From: a virus
Direction: 5' to 3' (one strand)
DNA: 40,442 bases
IMG/VR virus record: IMGVR_UViG_3300008267_000398
Location: 7,480 to 47,921 of that record
Position numbers and translations under genes: made by a program. The notes beneath the pieces are model-generated. The model searched no databases, had not been told where the DNA came from, and saw only the letters and a list, made by a program, of their open reading frames with translations. Shown one piece after another: positions 10,834 through 17,748 of this stretch. Positions within the stretch are counted from its first letter, which is position 1. Each line of letters starts with the position of its first letter.

Positions 10834-11220
10834 ATGGATTCTGGTAGTGGAAATAATTTGAAGGCGTATGAAAATAATTTTTCATCAGTTTCATTAGACC
10901 AAACCTACGGACCATCATTTATATCGTTTGTTGATAAAAATTATTATTGTATTAATAGAGGAACAATAAAAGACATACCTATGGTTAAGTTTACATCAAC
11001 TGCAAAATTTTTAGATTTTGCAATATCAAAAGCACCATCAATTTTACAAACATATATGAGTAGTAACCAAAAATTACAAACAATTGTAAAAATATACACA
11101 ACTTCTTGGCCAACTATAAGAAATAGTAATGTTTATGATAAATTGACAGAACAAGATAAGAAAAAATTAGAAAATGCTGCAGAACAAGCAAATGATTTAT
11201 TTAATTCCGTTAATAGTTAA
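10834..11220 (+). CDS. C-terminal continuation of the hub-like protein in another frame (or separate small tail protein)
   Basis: From the ATG the protein is 128 residues (MDSGSGNNLKAYENNF...). The same frame is open from 10642, and the stretch between ~10690 and 10834 reads as normal protein (NPELTTINANDF, EKEVYLRQLLFILIF) with no ATG. The ATG at 10834 has no A-rich leader and sits inside a hydrophobic helix. The real product therefore probably begins further upstream, most likely fused to the 2,041-residue protein by a +1 shift, either programmed or a sequencing/assembly error. The segment YLRQLLFILIFMDSGSG...AYENNF looks like a compact globular domain that I cannot name. A bare A/T intergenic follows with a promoter-like motif. 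Confidence 0.55.
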   Translation: MDSGSGNNLKAYENNFSSVSLDQTYGPSFISFVDKNYYCINRGTIKDIPMVKFTSTAKFLDFAISKAPSILQTYMSSNQKLQTIVKIYTTSWPTIRNSNVYDKLTEQDKKKLENAAEQANDLFNSVNS

Positions 11221-11234
11221 TTTTATTCATTAAC

Positions 11235-11250
11235 GATATATTTATAATAA
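11235..11250 (+). promoter_or_regulatory. Promoter-like motif GATATATTTATAATAA
   Basis: This 16-base sequence is identical to the one at 21163-21178. Its TATTTATA core (11239-11246) ends 11 bases before the ATG at 11258. The function as a phage promoter is inferred from recurrence and position. Confidence 0.45.
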
Positions 11251-11257
11251 AAAAAAT

Positions 11258-11485
11258 ATGAGTAATACTAAATTAATATTAGACAATTATTTGGGTAAAA
11301 ATACCAGAATGTCAGAAAAAGAATTAGGCAATGGAATGAAACAAGTATGTGATTTAGATACTGGTGATTGTTATGTTGTTAAAGAAAAAGATGGTCTTAT
11401 CGAAAGAGTTGATAACACTATGAAAACAAATAAAAAAATCCAAGTTGAAACAACTACTGGTATAAAAACATTATTAAACGGATAA
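11258..11485 (+). CDS. Small hypothetical phage protein
   Basis: A 75-residue protein that I cannot assign to a function. It reads MSNTKLILDNYLGKN, then the compact segment LGNGMKQVCDLDTGDCYVV, which has two cysteines spaced C-x6-C and could form a small beta hairpin, followed by a Lys/Thr-rich tail. The start is supported by an A-rich leader (AAAAAAAATATG) typical of this genome. It lies directly behind a promoter-like motif and is followed after two bases by the Pro/Ala-rich leader-bearing gene, so the two are likely co-expressed late with the tail genes. Confidence 0.7.
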   Translation: MSNTKLILDNYLGKNTRMSEKELGNGMKQVCDLDTGDCYVVKEKDGLIERVDNTMKTNKKIQVETTTGIKTLLNG

Positions 11486-11487
11486 AA

Positions 11488-12177
11488 ATGGGTGTCGATA
11501 AAAAAATATTAGAAGAAATCACAAGATTTAAAAAAATCAATCAATATATTACCGAACAAGCAGTAGACCCTACTGCGGCACCGGTAGACCCTATGGCAGC
11601 ACCAGCAGATCCAGCGGCGGACCCTATGGCAGCACCAGTAGACCCTATGGCAGCAGGAGTACCACCAGCAGATCCAGCAGCAGCACCAGCTGACCCAATG
11701 GCCGCGGCAGCACCAGCGGCACCAGCACCGGTAGATGTTGAGGCTGATGCTGATGTTGAAGTTATAGACGATGAAGGAAAACCAGAAAAAGAAGAATTAG
11801 AAATAACAGATCTTGTTGATACACAAAAATCAATAAAAGATAAACAAGATGAATATTTTGATAATCTATTTAACCAATTAAAATCTTTAGAAGATAAATT
11901 GGTTGATATGGATCAGTTAGTTTCAAAGATAGATAATTTAGAAACAAAGATTGAAAAAATGCGTCCTAAAACTGCTAAAGAAAAACTTGAATTAAGAACT
12001 TTAGATTCCGGACCATTTAATCAAAAATTATCAGATTTTTTTAACGATAAAGAAGAAGATTTTGAAAAAACTGGAAAAGAATATGAATTAACCGCTGATG
12101 AGGTTAATAGTTATTCAACAAATGAAATCGAAGATTCTTTTGACGATTATGACGAAAAAGATTCAGATATGATGTAA
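11488..12177 (+). CDS. Leader-bearing, Pro/Ala-rich coiled-coil protein (possible capsid-core or internal virion protein)
   Basis: A 229-residue acidic protein. Residues 1-24 form an amphipathic leader (KKILEEITRFKKINQYITEQ) ending in I-T-E-Q, as do the leaders of the genes at 21188 and 24125. Residues ~25-85 are a low-complexity tract of repeated DPMAAP/PADPAA units. Residues ~105-165 are a predicted coiled coil (IKDKQDEYFDNLFNQLKSL, LVSKIDNLETKIEKM). The C-terminus is very acidic (DSFDDYDEKDSDMM). There is no transmembrane segment. In T4-like phages, scaffold-core and internal head proteins carry short leaders cleaved by the head protease after I/L-x-E; by analogy this could be a capsid-core protein, but no head genes are in view. 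It shares a transcript with the 75-residue gene and ends 7 bases before a terminator. Confidence 0.65.
   Translation: MGVDKKILEEITRFKKINQYITEQAVDPTAAPVDPMAAPADPAADPMAAPVDPMAAGVPPADPAAAPADPMAAAAPAAPAPVDVEADADVEVIDDEGKPEKEELEITDLVDTQKSIKDKQDEYFDNLFNQLKSLEDKLVDMDQLVSKIDNLETKIEKMRPKTAKEKLELRTLDSGPFNQKLSDFFNDKEEDFEKTGKEYELTADEVNSYSTNEIEDSFDDYDEKDSDMM
11560..11733 (+). repeat. GC-rich Pro/Ala/Asp tandem repeat tract
   Basis: The tract is made of near-identical units such as GACCCTATGGCAGCACCAG, encoding DPMAAP/ADPAA repeats. It is conspicuously richer in G+C than the surrounding AT-rich genome and likely varies in copy number by slippage or recombination. Confidence 0.7.
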
Positions 12178-12184
12178 TATTTTA

Positions 12185-12222
12185 AAAGGGACATTATTGT
12201 CCCTTTCATTTTTTTTATTTTA
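12185..12222 (+). terminator. Rho-independent terminator
   Basis: A 9-bp stem, AAAGGGACA / TGTCCCTTT, with a TTAT loop is followed by a T-rich run (CATTTTTTTTATTTT). It closes the tail/leader-protein operon immediately before the gp32-like gene. Confidence 0.85.
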
Positions 12223-12227
12223 ACTTA

Positions 12228-12256
12228 TTGACTGCGACACAAATTTTAATTATACT
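12228..12256 (+). promoter_or_regulatory. Sigma70-like promoter of the gp32-like gene
   Basis: TTGACT (12228-12233) and TATACT (12251-12256) are separated by 17 bases. They lie between the terminator and the ATG at 12288. The form suggests early transcription by host RNA polymerase. Bacteroidetes promoters usually differ (TTG / TAnnTTTG); TACTTTCT at 12253 is a partial fit to that as well. Confidence 0.45.
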
Positions 12257-12287
12257 TTCTATTGTAAACTTTTAAAAACAAATATAT

Positions 12288-13043
12288 ATGGCGACAAACA
12301 ATGTTTTAGATGCGGTTTTGGCTCAGTACGAGAATGCAAAACAAAGTGGTTCTTCTTCCACTTCAAAAATGTCTCAAGAAGAAAGAATGAAAAAGTATTT
12401 TGCTGCAATACTTAAAGACAACGAAAAGCAAGCACAAAAAAAGATTCGTATCTTACCTACACCAGATGGATCATCACCATTCAAAGAAGTTTGGTTTCAC
12501 GAAATCAACGTTGATGGTAAATGGCAAAAATTCTACGATCCAGGAAAGAATGATAATGAACGATCACCTTTAAGTGAAGTTTACGATGTCCTTATGTCAA
12601 CTGGTAGAGAATCTGACAAAGAATTGGCAAAACAATACAAACCTCGTAAGTTTTATATTGTTAAAGTAATTGACCGTGATAACGAACAAGACGGACCTAA
12701 ATTCGAATTAACTAAAGCAAAAACGCCAAAAGGTGCGTTCTATACTGTAATCCAAACAGTTATGTATGATGATCCATCTCCGGTTCACGAAGATGGTGAT
12801 ACAATGTCAGAATGGGTTAATGATGAACTTACTTGGGAAGATGTTTATTCTAAAAAACCTACAGAGTATTTGGAAGCAATTGCTCGTGGTGAAACACCAA
12901 GATGGGATTCTGATGCCGGAAAATATATCTTCGCAAACACAGAAGAAAGTGAAATTTCAATGGGTGGTTCTAAAACAACAGAAGAAGTTAAAGTTGTTGA
13001 CCCACAACTTAATGATGAAATAGACGAAGAATTACCGTTCTAA
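12288..13043 (+). CDS. gp32: Single-stranded DNA-binding protein, gp32-like
   Basis: A 251-residue protein. It coats ssDNA during replication and recombination and would partner UvsX and the helicase encoded downstream. The core KKIRILPTPDGSSPFKEVWF, NVDGKWQKFYDPG and ARKFYIV-like strand (KPRKFYIVKVIDRDNEQDG) match the OB-fold of T4 gp32 (RLLP..., G-K-W). Unlike T4 gp32 there is not a single cysteine, so the zinc-binding subdomain is missing. The N-terminus is followed by a Ser/Thr-rich flexible stretch. The C-terminus is acidic and ends DEIDEELPF, resembling the protein-interaction tip of bacterial SSB (DDIPF). Terminators stand on both sides, and more CGT arginine codons are used than in the tail genes, consistent with a separately and strongly expressed gene. 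Confidence 0.8.
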   Translation: MATNNVLDAVLAQYENAKQSGSSSTSKMSQEERMKKYFAAILKDNEKQAQKKIRILPTPDGSSPFKEVWFHEINVDGKWQKFYDPGKNDNERSPLSEVYDVLMSTGRESDKELAKQYKPRKFYIVKVIDRDNEQDGPKFELTKAKTPKGAFYTVIQTVMYDDPSPVHEDGDTMSEWVNDELTWEDVYSKKPTEYLEAIARGETPRWDSDAGKYIFANTEESEISMGGSKTTEEVKVVDPQLNDEIDEELPF

Positions 13044-13060
13044 ATTTTAGTAAAATAAAG

Positions 13061-13095
13061 TGGGTGTGTTTATATACAATACACCCATTTTTTCT
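13061..13095 (+). terminator. Rho-independent terminator after the gp32-like gene
   Basis: A stem TGGGTGTGTT (13061-13070) / AATACACCCA (13078-13087) with a 7-base loop is followed by six or more T residues. It makes the gp32-like gene monocistronic. Confidence 0.8.
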
Positions 13096-13118
13096 TATAT
13101 TTTTTAAAAAAGAAATTT

Positions 13119-14105
13119 ATGGCAATAAGAAAAAAAGAGTTTAAGTTTGATGATATCAAAGCAAAGTTCTCAAGTAAAACAAAATATAAACCAGAAGCGT
13201 TTTATAATTGTGGCGAAGCATTTATGGAAGCTTGTGGGTTACCAGGACCAGTGATGGGTGGTGTCAATATGTTTTTAGGACATTCGAATAGTTCAAAAAC
13301 AACATCAATGATTTTAGCTGCTGTCGACGCCCAAAGAAAAGGTCATTTACCGGTGTTTATTATTACAGAAAAGAAATGGAATTGGGAACACGCTGTTGAA
13401 TTAGGTTTAGAAGCAACCAAGAACGAAGATGGTGAATGGGACGGAATGTTTATCTTTAATGATTCCTTTGATTATATAGAACAAGCAACAGATTTTATAA
13501 ATAATATTTTAGATTCACAAGAAAAGGGTGATATTCCATATAATTTATTATTTTTGTGGGACTCAATTGGGTCAATACCTTGTAAGATGACGTTTGATGG
13601 TTCAGGTGGTGGAATGCATAACGCAAAAGTTTTAGCCGATAAAATCGGAATGGGGATTCATTCAAGAATTTCAAAATCAAAAAAAGAAGATTACCCATAT
13701 TATAACACTTTAGTTGTTGTTAACCAACCCTGGGTTCTTCTTCCTGATAATCCATTCGGTCAACCTGAAATCAAAAGTAAAGGTGGTGAAGCGATTTGGT
13801 TAGCATCTTCATTAGTATTTTTATTTGGTAATCAAAAGAAAGCTGGTATAAGTCATATTGATGCGACAAAGAATGGTAGAAAAATATCATTCGCTATTAG
13901 AACAAAAATATCCATACTTAAAAACCACGTAAACGGGTTGGGTTATAAAGATGGTAAGATTATTGCGGTTCATAATGGTTATATTTCAGATACGAAAGAA
14001 TCGTTAGATAAATATAAAAGAGATTATGCTGATTATTGGGAAGTAAAAATGGGTGGATCTGAATTCGCATTAGAAGAATCTAATGACGATAATTATGACG
14101 AGTAA
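13119..14105 (+). CDS. uvsX: UvsX/RecA-like recombinase
   Basis: A 328-residue protein. Recombinases of this family form filaments on ssDNA and catalyse strand exchange, driving recombination-dependent replication in T4-like phages. Walker A is GHSNSSKT (residues 54-61), an atypical P-loop like that of T4 UvsX (GPSKSFKS). Walker B is NLLFLWDSIG (~142-151). VFIITEKK (~79-86) is the strand carrying the acidic residue expected after Walker A. GNQKKAGISHIDATKNG fits the DNA-binding loop region. The C-terminus is acidic (EESNDDNYDE). The start has an A-rich leader after the gp32 terminator; no clear promoter is visible in the short gap. Length fits the family (T4 UvsX about 390, somewhat shorter here). 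Confidence 0.85.
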   Translation: MAIRKKEFKFDDIKAKFSSKTKYKPEAFYNCGEAFMEACGLPGPVMGGVNMFLGHSNSSKTTSMILAAVDAQRKGHLPVFIITEKKWNWEHAVELGLEATKNEDGEWDGMFIFNDSFDYIEQATDFINNILDSQEKGDIPYNLLFLWDSIGSIPCKMTFDGSGGGMHNAKVLADKIGMGIHSRISKSKKEDYPYYNTLVVVNQPWVLLPDNPFGQPEIKSKGGEAIWLASSLVFLFGNQKKAGISHIDATKNGRKISFAIRTKISILKNHVNGLGYKDGKIIAVHNGYISDTKESLDKYKRDYADYWEVKMGGSEFALEESNDDNYDE

Positions 14106-14131
14106 AAAAGTAACAAATTATTAATAAAATT

Positions 14132-15154
14132 ATGACTAATAACAAATTAAAAGTAGTATCGTTATTTTCTGGTTATGGAACACAAGAGCTAGCCTTGAAA
14201 TACATTGGTGTTGATTATGAAAATGTTGCGAATTGCGACAATTTTAAACCGGCTAATGAATCTTATAATGCTTTACATACAACAACCAATGGTAATCTTG
14301 GTGATATTAGAATGATTGATGAAACGACACTCCCCCAATGTGATTTACTAACATATTCATTCCCTTGTCAGGATATTTCAATTTCTGGTGTTCAAAAAGG
14401 GATTAAAGAGGGGACAAGAAGTGGCTTATTATTTGAAGTTGAAAGATTATTAAGTGTAAATAGACCAAAATATCTTTTGATGGAAAATGTTAAAAATTTA
14501 ATATCAAAAAATCATATCGATAACTTCCAAAAACACATCTATTTCTTACGAGGTCTTGGTTATAGTTCATTCTGGAGAGTATTAAATGGTGCTGACTTCG
14601 GTTGTCCTCAAAATAGAGAAAGAGTTTTTATGATGTCAGTACTAAATAGTAGTATTGAAGAAGTTAAAGAAAAAATGATGAATGTTGATAATCACAAAAA
14701 AGATAGAGTTCCGATGAAACCATTTATCGAACAAGATTTCAATCAATCGTTAATTGTTGAGTGTGATTATACCCTACATCAACCAAAACAGAATTCAATC
14801 TGTAAGTTAATTGCTAGACGAAATGATGTGAGTTACGATCAAGCAAGACGAATATATTCAATCGATGGTTGTTCTCCTTGTTTAACGACAAGTGGGTCTC
14901 CACAGATTATGACAGAAGATGGTCGAGTTAGAAATATTACAGCAAGAGAAGGTTATAGATTTATGGGTGTAAAAGAAAAAGATATTGATTTATTACTTAC
15001 AACTTCATTATCAAATACATCCCACGTAGCTTTAGCCGGTAATTCAATATGTATTCCAGTTATGGAAGCGATATTTAGTGAATTTTTTTCAGAATATATC
15101 ACAACAGAAGAACCAGTATTGTCAAACCCTATTAACGAAACAACAAATGACTAA
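14132..15154 (+). CDS. DNA (cytosine-5) methyltransferase
   Basis: A 340-residue C5-cytosine methyltransferase that transfers a methyl group from SAM to cytosine in a specific DNA site. Motifs appear in order: I, VVSLFSGYGTQELAL (SAM binding); IV, TYSFPCQDISISG with catalytic C79; VI, LLMENVKNL; VIII, FGCPQNRERVFMM; then a short target-recognition region (~residues 170-290); IX, REGYRFMGV; X, ALAGNSICIPVMEAIF. All key residues are present, so it should be active. No restriction enzyme is encoded nearby, so it is probably an orphan phage methyltransferase shielding the genome from host restriction or marking it. Its stop overlaps the start of the exonuclease gene by 8 bases, placing it firmly inside the replication operon. 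The recognition site cannot be read from sequence. Confidence 0.9.
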   Translation: MTNNKLKVVSLFSGYGTQELALKYIGVDYENVANCDNFKPANESYNALHTTTNGNLGDIRMIDETTLPQCDLLTYSFPCQDISISGVQKGIKEGTRSGLLFEVERLLSVNRPKYLLMENVKNLISKNHIDNFQKHIYFLRGLGYSSFWRVLNGADFGCPQNRERVFMMSVLNSSIEEVKEKMMNVDNHKKDRVPMKPFIEQDFNQSLIVECDYTLHQPKQNSICKLIARRNDVSYDQARRIYSIDGCSPCLTTSGSPQIMTEDGRVRNITAREGYRFMGVKEKDIDLLLTTSLSNTSHVALAGNSICIPVMEAIFSEFFSEYITTEEPVLSNPINETTND

Positions 15155-16163
15155 AACCTTATTGGTTGATGGAAACAACCTACTAAAAGTAGGTTTCCAC
15201 GGTGTTAAAGATTTCTTTAATAAAGGAGAACACGTCGGTGGAACTTGGCATTTCCTAAACACATTAAGAAAGTTTTTAGAAGAAAATAATTACAATAAGA
15301 TTGTTGTTTGTTGGGACAGTGAAACTGGATCTTCACAGAGAAGAATTATATACCCAAAATACAAATTAAACCGAAAACAAAAGGTAGATGTTGATTATAA
15401 AGAACAATCGTTCTTAAATCAAAAGAATAGGGTAAAACAATACCTTGAAGAAATGTTTGTTAGACAATTGGAAGTAGAAGAATCTGAAGCTGATGATTTG
15501 ATTGCTTATTATTGTCAAATTTCAGAAGATGAAGATAAAACAATATTTTCATCCGATAGAGATTTAACACAACTTATTTCCGAAACGGTAACAATATATT
15601 CACCCCAACAAAAAAAATATTACAAGAATGGTGATGGGATTAAAATGGATAGTTCCAAAATCCCACACTATAATATTAAGACCTATAAAATATTAACTGG
15701 TGATAGTTCGGATAATATTGATGGGATTTTTTATTTGGGTGAAAAAACATTTCTAAAATTGTTTCCAGAAATACTTGATACTGAATTAAAATATACTGAT
15801 ATTTTAACAAAGGCGGAAACATTACTTTTGGAACAAAAAGGAAATGTTGCTTTACAAAATCTACTTAATGGTAAAACCAAAGAAGGGATATTTGGAAAAG
15901 AGTTTTTCACAGTAAACGAGAAGTTAGTTGACCTTGCAAACCCACTAATTTCTGAAGAAGGAAAAGAATTAGTTAAACTATATTACTCGGAGTCGTTGGA
16001 TCCAGACGGAAGAGGACATAGAAACCTAATTAGAATGATGATGGACGACGGATTTTTTAAATTTCTCCCAAAGGGTGATGACGCTTGGGTAAATTTTTTA
16101 AAACCATTTTTGAAACTATCAAGAAAAGAAAAAACAAATTTTAGAAACAAAACAAAAAATTAA
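15147..16163 (+). CDS. rnh: FEN-family 5'-3' exonuclease, T4 RNase H-like
   Basis: A 338-residue protein. In T4, RNase H removes RNA primers and adjacent DNA from Okazaki fragments with gp32. The start ATG at 15147 is chosen because the protein then begins MTKTLLVDGNNLL, the family's N-terminal metal-binding strand; a longer frame from 15078 adds only residues out of frame with the methyltransferase end. Acidic metal ligands follow the family order: D8, D57 (VVCWDSE), ESEADDL (E114, D116, D117), SSDRDL (D137, D139) and LTGDSSDN (D186, D189). The helical arch contains IYPKYKLNR. The C-terminus is Lys/Asn-rich. It overlaps the methyltransferase by 8 bases and is followed after 5 bases by the next gene. 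It is slightly longer than T4 RNase H (305). Confidence 0.85.
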   Translation: MTKTLLVDGNNLLKVGFHGVKDFFNKGEHVGGTWHFLNTLRKFLEENNYNKIVVCWDSETGSSQRRIIYPKYKLNRKQKVDVDYKEQSFLNQKNRVKQYLEEMFVRQLEVEESEADDLIAYYCQISEDEDKTIFSSDRDLTQLISETVTIYSPQQKKYYKNGDGIKMDSSKIPHYNIKTYKILTGDSSDNIDGIFYLGEKTFLKLFPEILDTELKYTDILTKAETLLLEQKGNVALQNLLNGKTKEGIFGKEFFTVNEKLVDLANPLISEEGKELVKLYYSESLDPDGRGHRNLIRMMMDDGFFKFLPKGDDAWVNFLKPFLKLSRKEKTNFRNKTKN

Positions 16164-16168
16164 AAAAA

Positions 16169-16612
16169 ATGAGAGAACAGGATGTAACAAAGGTTGAATT
16201 TTTGTTAATGTGTAATGAAAACATCGTAGTACAAAGATTTTTCAATGTGAAAGGTTTTAACAAAACCGCACATAAATCAGAGGAATTTTATGACTATATC
16301 AGAACTTTTTGCAATCAACTTCAAAATGATTTGAAGATGAGGTCAATTGTTTATATGTTAGATAACCAGTACGAAATTTCTGAAAATCCGGATGTTTTAA
16401 ATACATCAATCACTGAAGGTGATGAAAACTTTAACCTTTATATTAAGGTGGAAAATATGACAATTTGTCATAGAGTGTTTGACGCAAAAGTATACCCACC
16501 AAAGGTAAGATACACTGTAGATTTACGCCCAAAGCTAAAAACAATATTATCTGAACTTACTGACATTTTTTCAGGTAAAAAATTTAATTATTTTTATCCA
16601 CAATTTATCTAA
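16169..16612 (+). CDS. Hypothetical replication-module protein
   Basis: A 147-residue protein of unknown function. It looks like a compact alpha/beta domain with no signal peptide, membrane segment or recognisable catalytic motif; visible segments are VEFLLMCNENIVVQRFFNVKG, MRSIVYMLDNQYEISENPD and a C-terminal hydrophobic helix (PKLKTILSELTDIFSG). It lies 5 bases after the exonuclease and before the helicase, behind an A-rich leader (AATTAAAAAAAATG), so it is expressed with replication genes and may be an accessory factor. No closer assignment is justified. Confidence 0.65.
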   Translation: MREQDVTKVEFLLMCNENIVVQRFFNVKGFNKTAHKSEEFYDYIRTFCNQLQNDLKMRSIVYMLDNQYEISENPDVLNTSITEGDENFNLYIKVENMTICHRVFDAKVYPPKVRYTVDLRPKLKTILSELTDIFSGKKFNYFYPQFI

Positions 16613-16621
16613 TATTAGTAG

Positions 16622-16629
16622 TATTTATC
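16622..16629 (+). promoter_or_regulatory. TATTTATC promoter-like motif
   Basis: One of the recurring TATTTAT(A/C/T) motifs in this window; it ends 22 bases before the ATG of the helicase N-terminal fragment. Weak on its own in an AT-rich genome. Confidence 0.25.
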
Positions 16630-16651
16630 ATTACTAACAGAAAGAAAATAT

Positions 16652-17128
16652 ATGGCGACAAACAAAAACTTTGAATACCTTGGTAATAATTTCCAAATTC
16701 AATTACTTAATCAAATCATTTTAGATAAAGAGTTTTCACATTCAATAATTGATGTAATTGAAAACAATTATTTTGAAAACAAGTATTTCAAAATCATCAT
16801 TCAGATGATTAAGGAGTATTATAAAAAATACGAACATACACCATCGTTTGATACTTTAGAACAAGTCGCAAAATCCGAACTACAACAAGAAACCGCAGTT
16901 AAAGTTGTTCTTGATACGATTAAGAAAATTAAGTCCGCACCTATTGATGGGGCTGATTTCGTTCAAGAAAAAGCACTTAAATTCTGTAAACAACAAGAAT
17001 TACAGAAAGTAATGAAACAAGCACAAAAAATTATTGATGGTGGTGAGTTTGAAAGTTATGAAAACATTTCACACTCTGGACAAAGATTCACCCTGACGAA
17101 TTGTCAGAGAAAAAAGAAGATGTTTTAA
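16652..17128 (+). CDS. gp41: Replicative helicase gp41/DnaB-like, N-terminal fragment
   Basis: The reading frame gives 158 residues. The first ~138 (NFQIQLLNQIILDKEFSHSI, IIQMIKEYYKKYEHTPSFDT, ...IIDGGEFESYE) match the all-helical N-terminal domain of DnaB/T4 gp41 helicases. After about base 17060 the frame runs into unrelated residues (NISHSGQRFTLTNCQRKKKMF), because real helicase sequence continues in a different frame. The Walker A region that should follow is absent from the DNA altogether, not merely out of frame. Alone, this fragment could not act as a helicase. It may be a decayed gene, an assembly deletion, or half of a split protein. It starts after an A-rich leader and a TATTTATC motif. 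Confidence 0.7.
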   Translation: MATNKNFEYLGNNFQIQLLNQIILDKEFSHSIIDVIENNYFENKYFKIIIQMIKEYYKKYEHTPSFDTLEQVAKSELQQETAVKVVLDTIKKIKSAPIDGADFVQEKALKFCKQQELQKVMKQAQKIIDGGEFESYENISHSGQRFTLTNCQRKKKMF

Positions 17129-17727
17129 AGAAAGTAAAAGAAATCGAAAGTACAATGGAGAATACTTTAGATTTGAAAAAATTACCTTCTGATACTGTAA
17201 CAATGTTGCAAATCAAAAATGAAATTAGAAAAATGATTGCAGATGGTGTCAAGATAGATATGGTTGTTGTTGATTACATTGATTGTATTGTTCCAGATAA
17301 AAACCTTGGAGATGAATGGAAGAGTGAAGGTTCAGTTATGAGAGGATTTGAAGCAATGTGTCACGAACTTAATCTTGTTGGTTGGACAGCAACACAAGGT
17401 AATCGTTCTTCAATTTCTTCTGAAGTTGTAACAACAGACCAGATGGGTGGATCAATTAAGAAAGCACAAGTGGGACACGTAATTATTTCTGTAGCAAAAA
17501 CATTACAACAGAAAGAAATGAAGTTGGCAACAATAGCAATTACCAAGTCTCGTATTGGGGATGATGGTGTGGTGTTTGAAAATTGTAAGTTTGATAACGC
17601 TATGATTGAAATTGATACCGAATCAACAACCACATTCCTTGGTCTTGAAGAACAAAAAGAAGAACGACAAAGACAAAGAGTGAAAGAATTATTGGAAAAA
17701 AGACAACAAAAAGAACAAAAATCATAA
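17101..17727 (+). CDS. gp41: Replicative helicase gp41/DnaB-like, C-terminal ATPase fragment lacking Walker A
   Basis: From the TTG at 17101 the frame gives 208 residues, but the same frame is open from 17062 and its first residues (KHFTLWTKIHPDELSEKK) read as helicase, so TTG is probably not a real start. Visible helicase features are Walker B (VVVDYIDCI), the WTATQGNRSS strand after it, a conserved H-V-I-I-S-V strand, and SRIGDDGVVF near the arginine-finger region. The charged tail is coiled-coil-like (EERQRQRVKELLEKRQQ). The P-loop and following strand, roughly 110 residues in T4 gp41, are missing. Together with the N-terminal fragment this accounts for about 355 of an expected ~475 residues. 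The next gene, nrdB, follows after 21 bases. Confidence 0.7.
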   Translation: MSEKKEDVLKKVKEIESTMENTLDLKKLPSDTVTMLQIKNEIRKMIADGVKIDMVVVDYIDCIVPDKNLGDEWKSEGSVMRGFEAMCHELNLVGWTATQGNRSSISSEVVTTDQMGGSIKKAQVGHVIISVAKTLQQKEMKLATIAITKSRIGDDGVVFENCKFDNAMIEIDTESTTTFLGLEEQKEERQRQRVKELLEKRQQKEQKS

Positions 17728-17736
17728 AAAAATAAT

Positions 17737-17744
17737 TAACTTTG
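17737..17744 (+). promoter_or_regulatory. TAACTTTG, Bacteroidetes -7-type box before nrdB
   Basis: This matches the Bacteroidetes -7 consensus TAnnTTTG exactly and lies 4 bases before the nrdB ATG. If used, it would give an almost leaderless mRNA. No clear TTG element sits at the expected -33 position, so support is weak. Confidence 0.25.
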
Positions 17745-17748
17745 TGCT

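Noticed and set aside
12766-13023. Second + strand frame inside the gp32-like gene
   Set aside because: Shadow frame of the gp32-like gene, with no sensible protein pattern and no leader.
15078-15146. Upstream start extending the exonuclease gene by 23 residues
   Set aside because: The added residues lie over the methyltransferase end and do not resemble the family; the ATG at 15147 gives the expected N-terminal LLVDGNN strand.
16613-16651. Possible tRNA or structured RNA in the intergenic gaps
   Set aside because: The gaps are short (under ~130 bases) and hold only terminators, promoter-like motifs and A-rich leaders; no cloverleaf or CRISPR repeat was seen anywhere in the window.
17062-17128. 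Programmed frameshift as the explanation for the split helicase
   Set aside because: A shift would rejoin the frames but cannot restore the missing Walker A segment, so deletion or assembly loss fits better.
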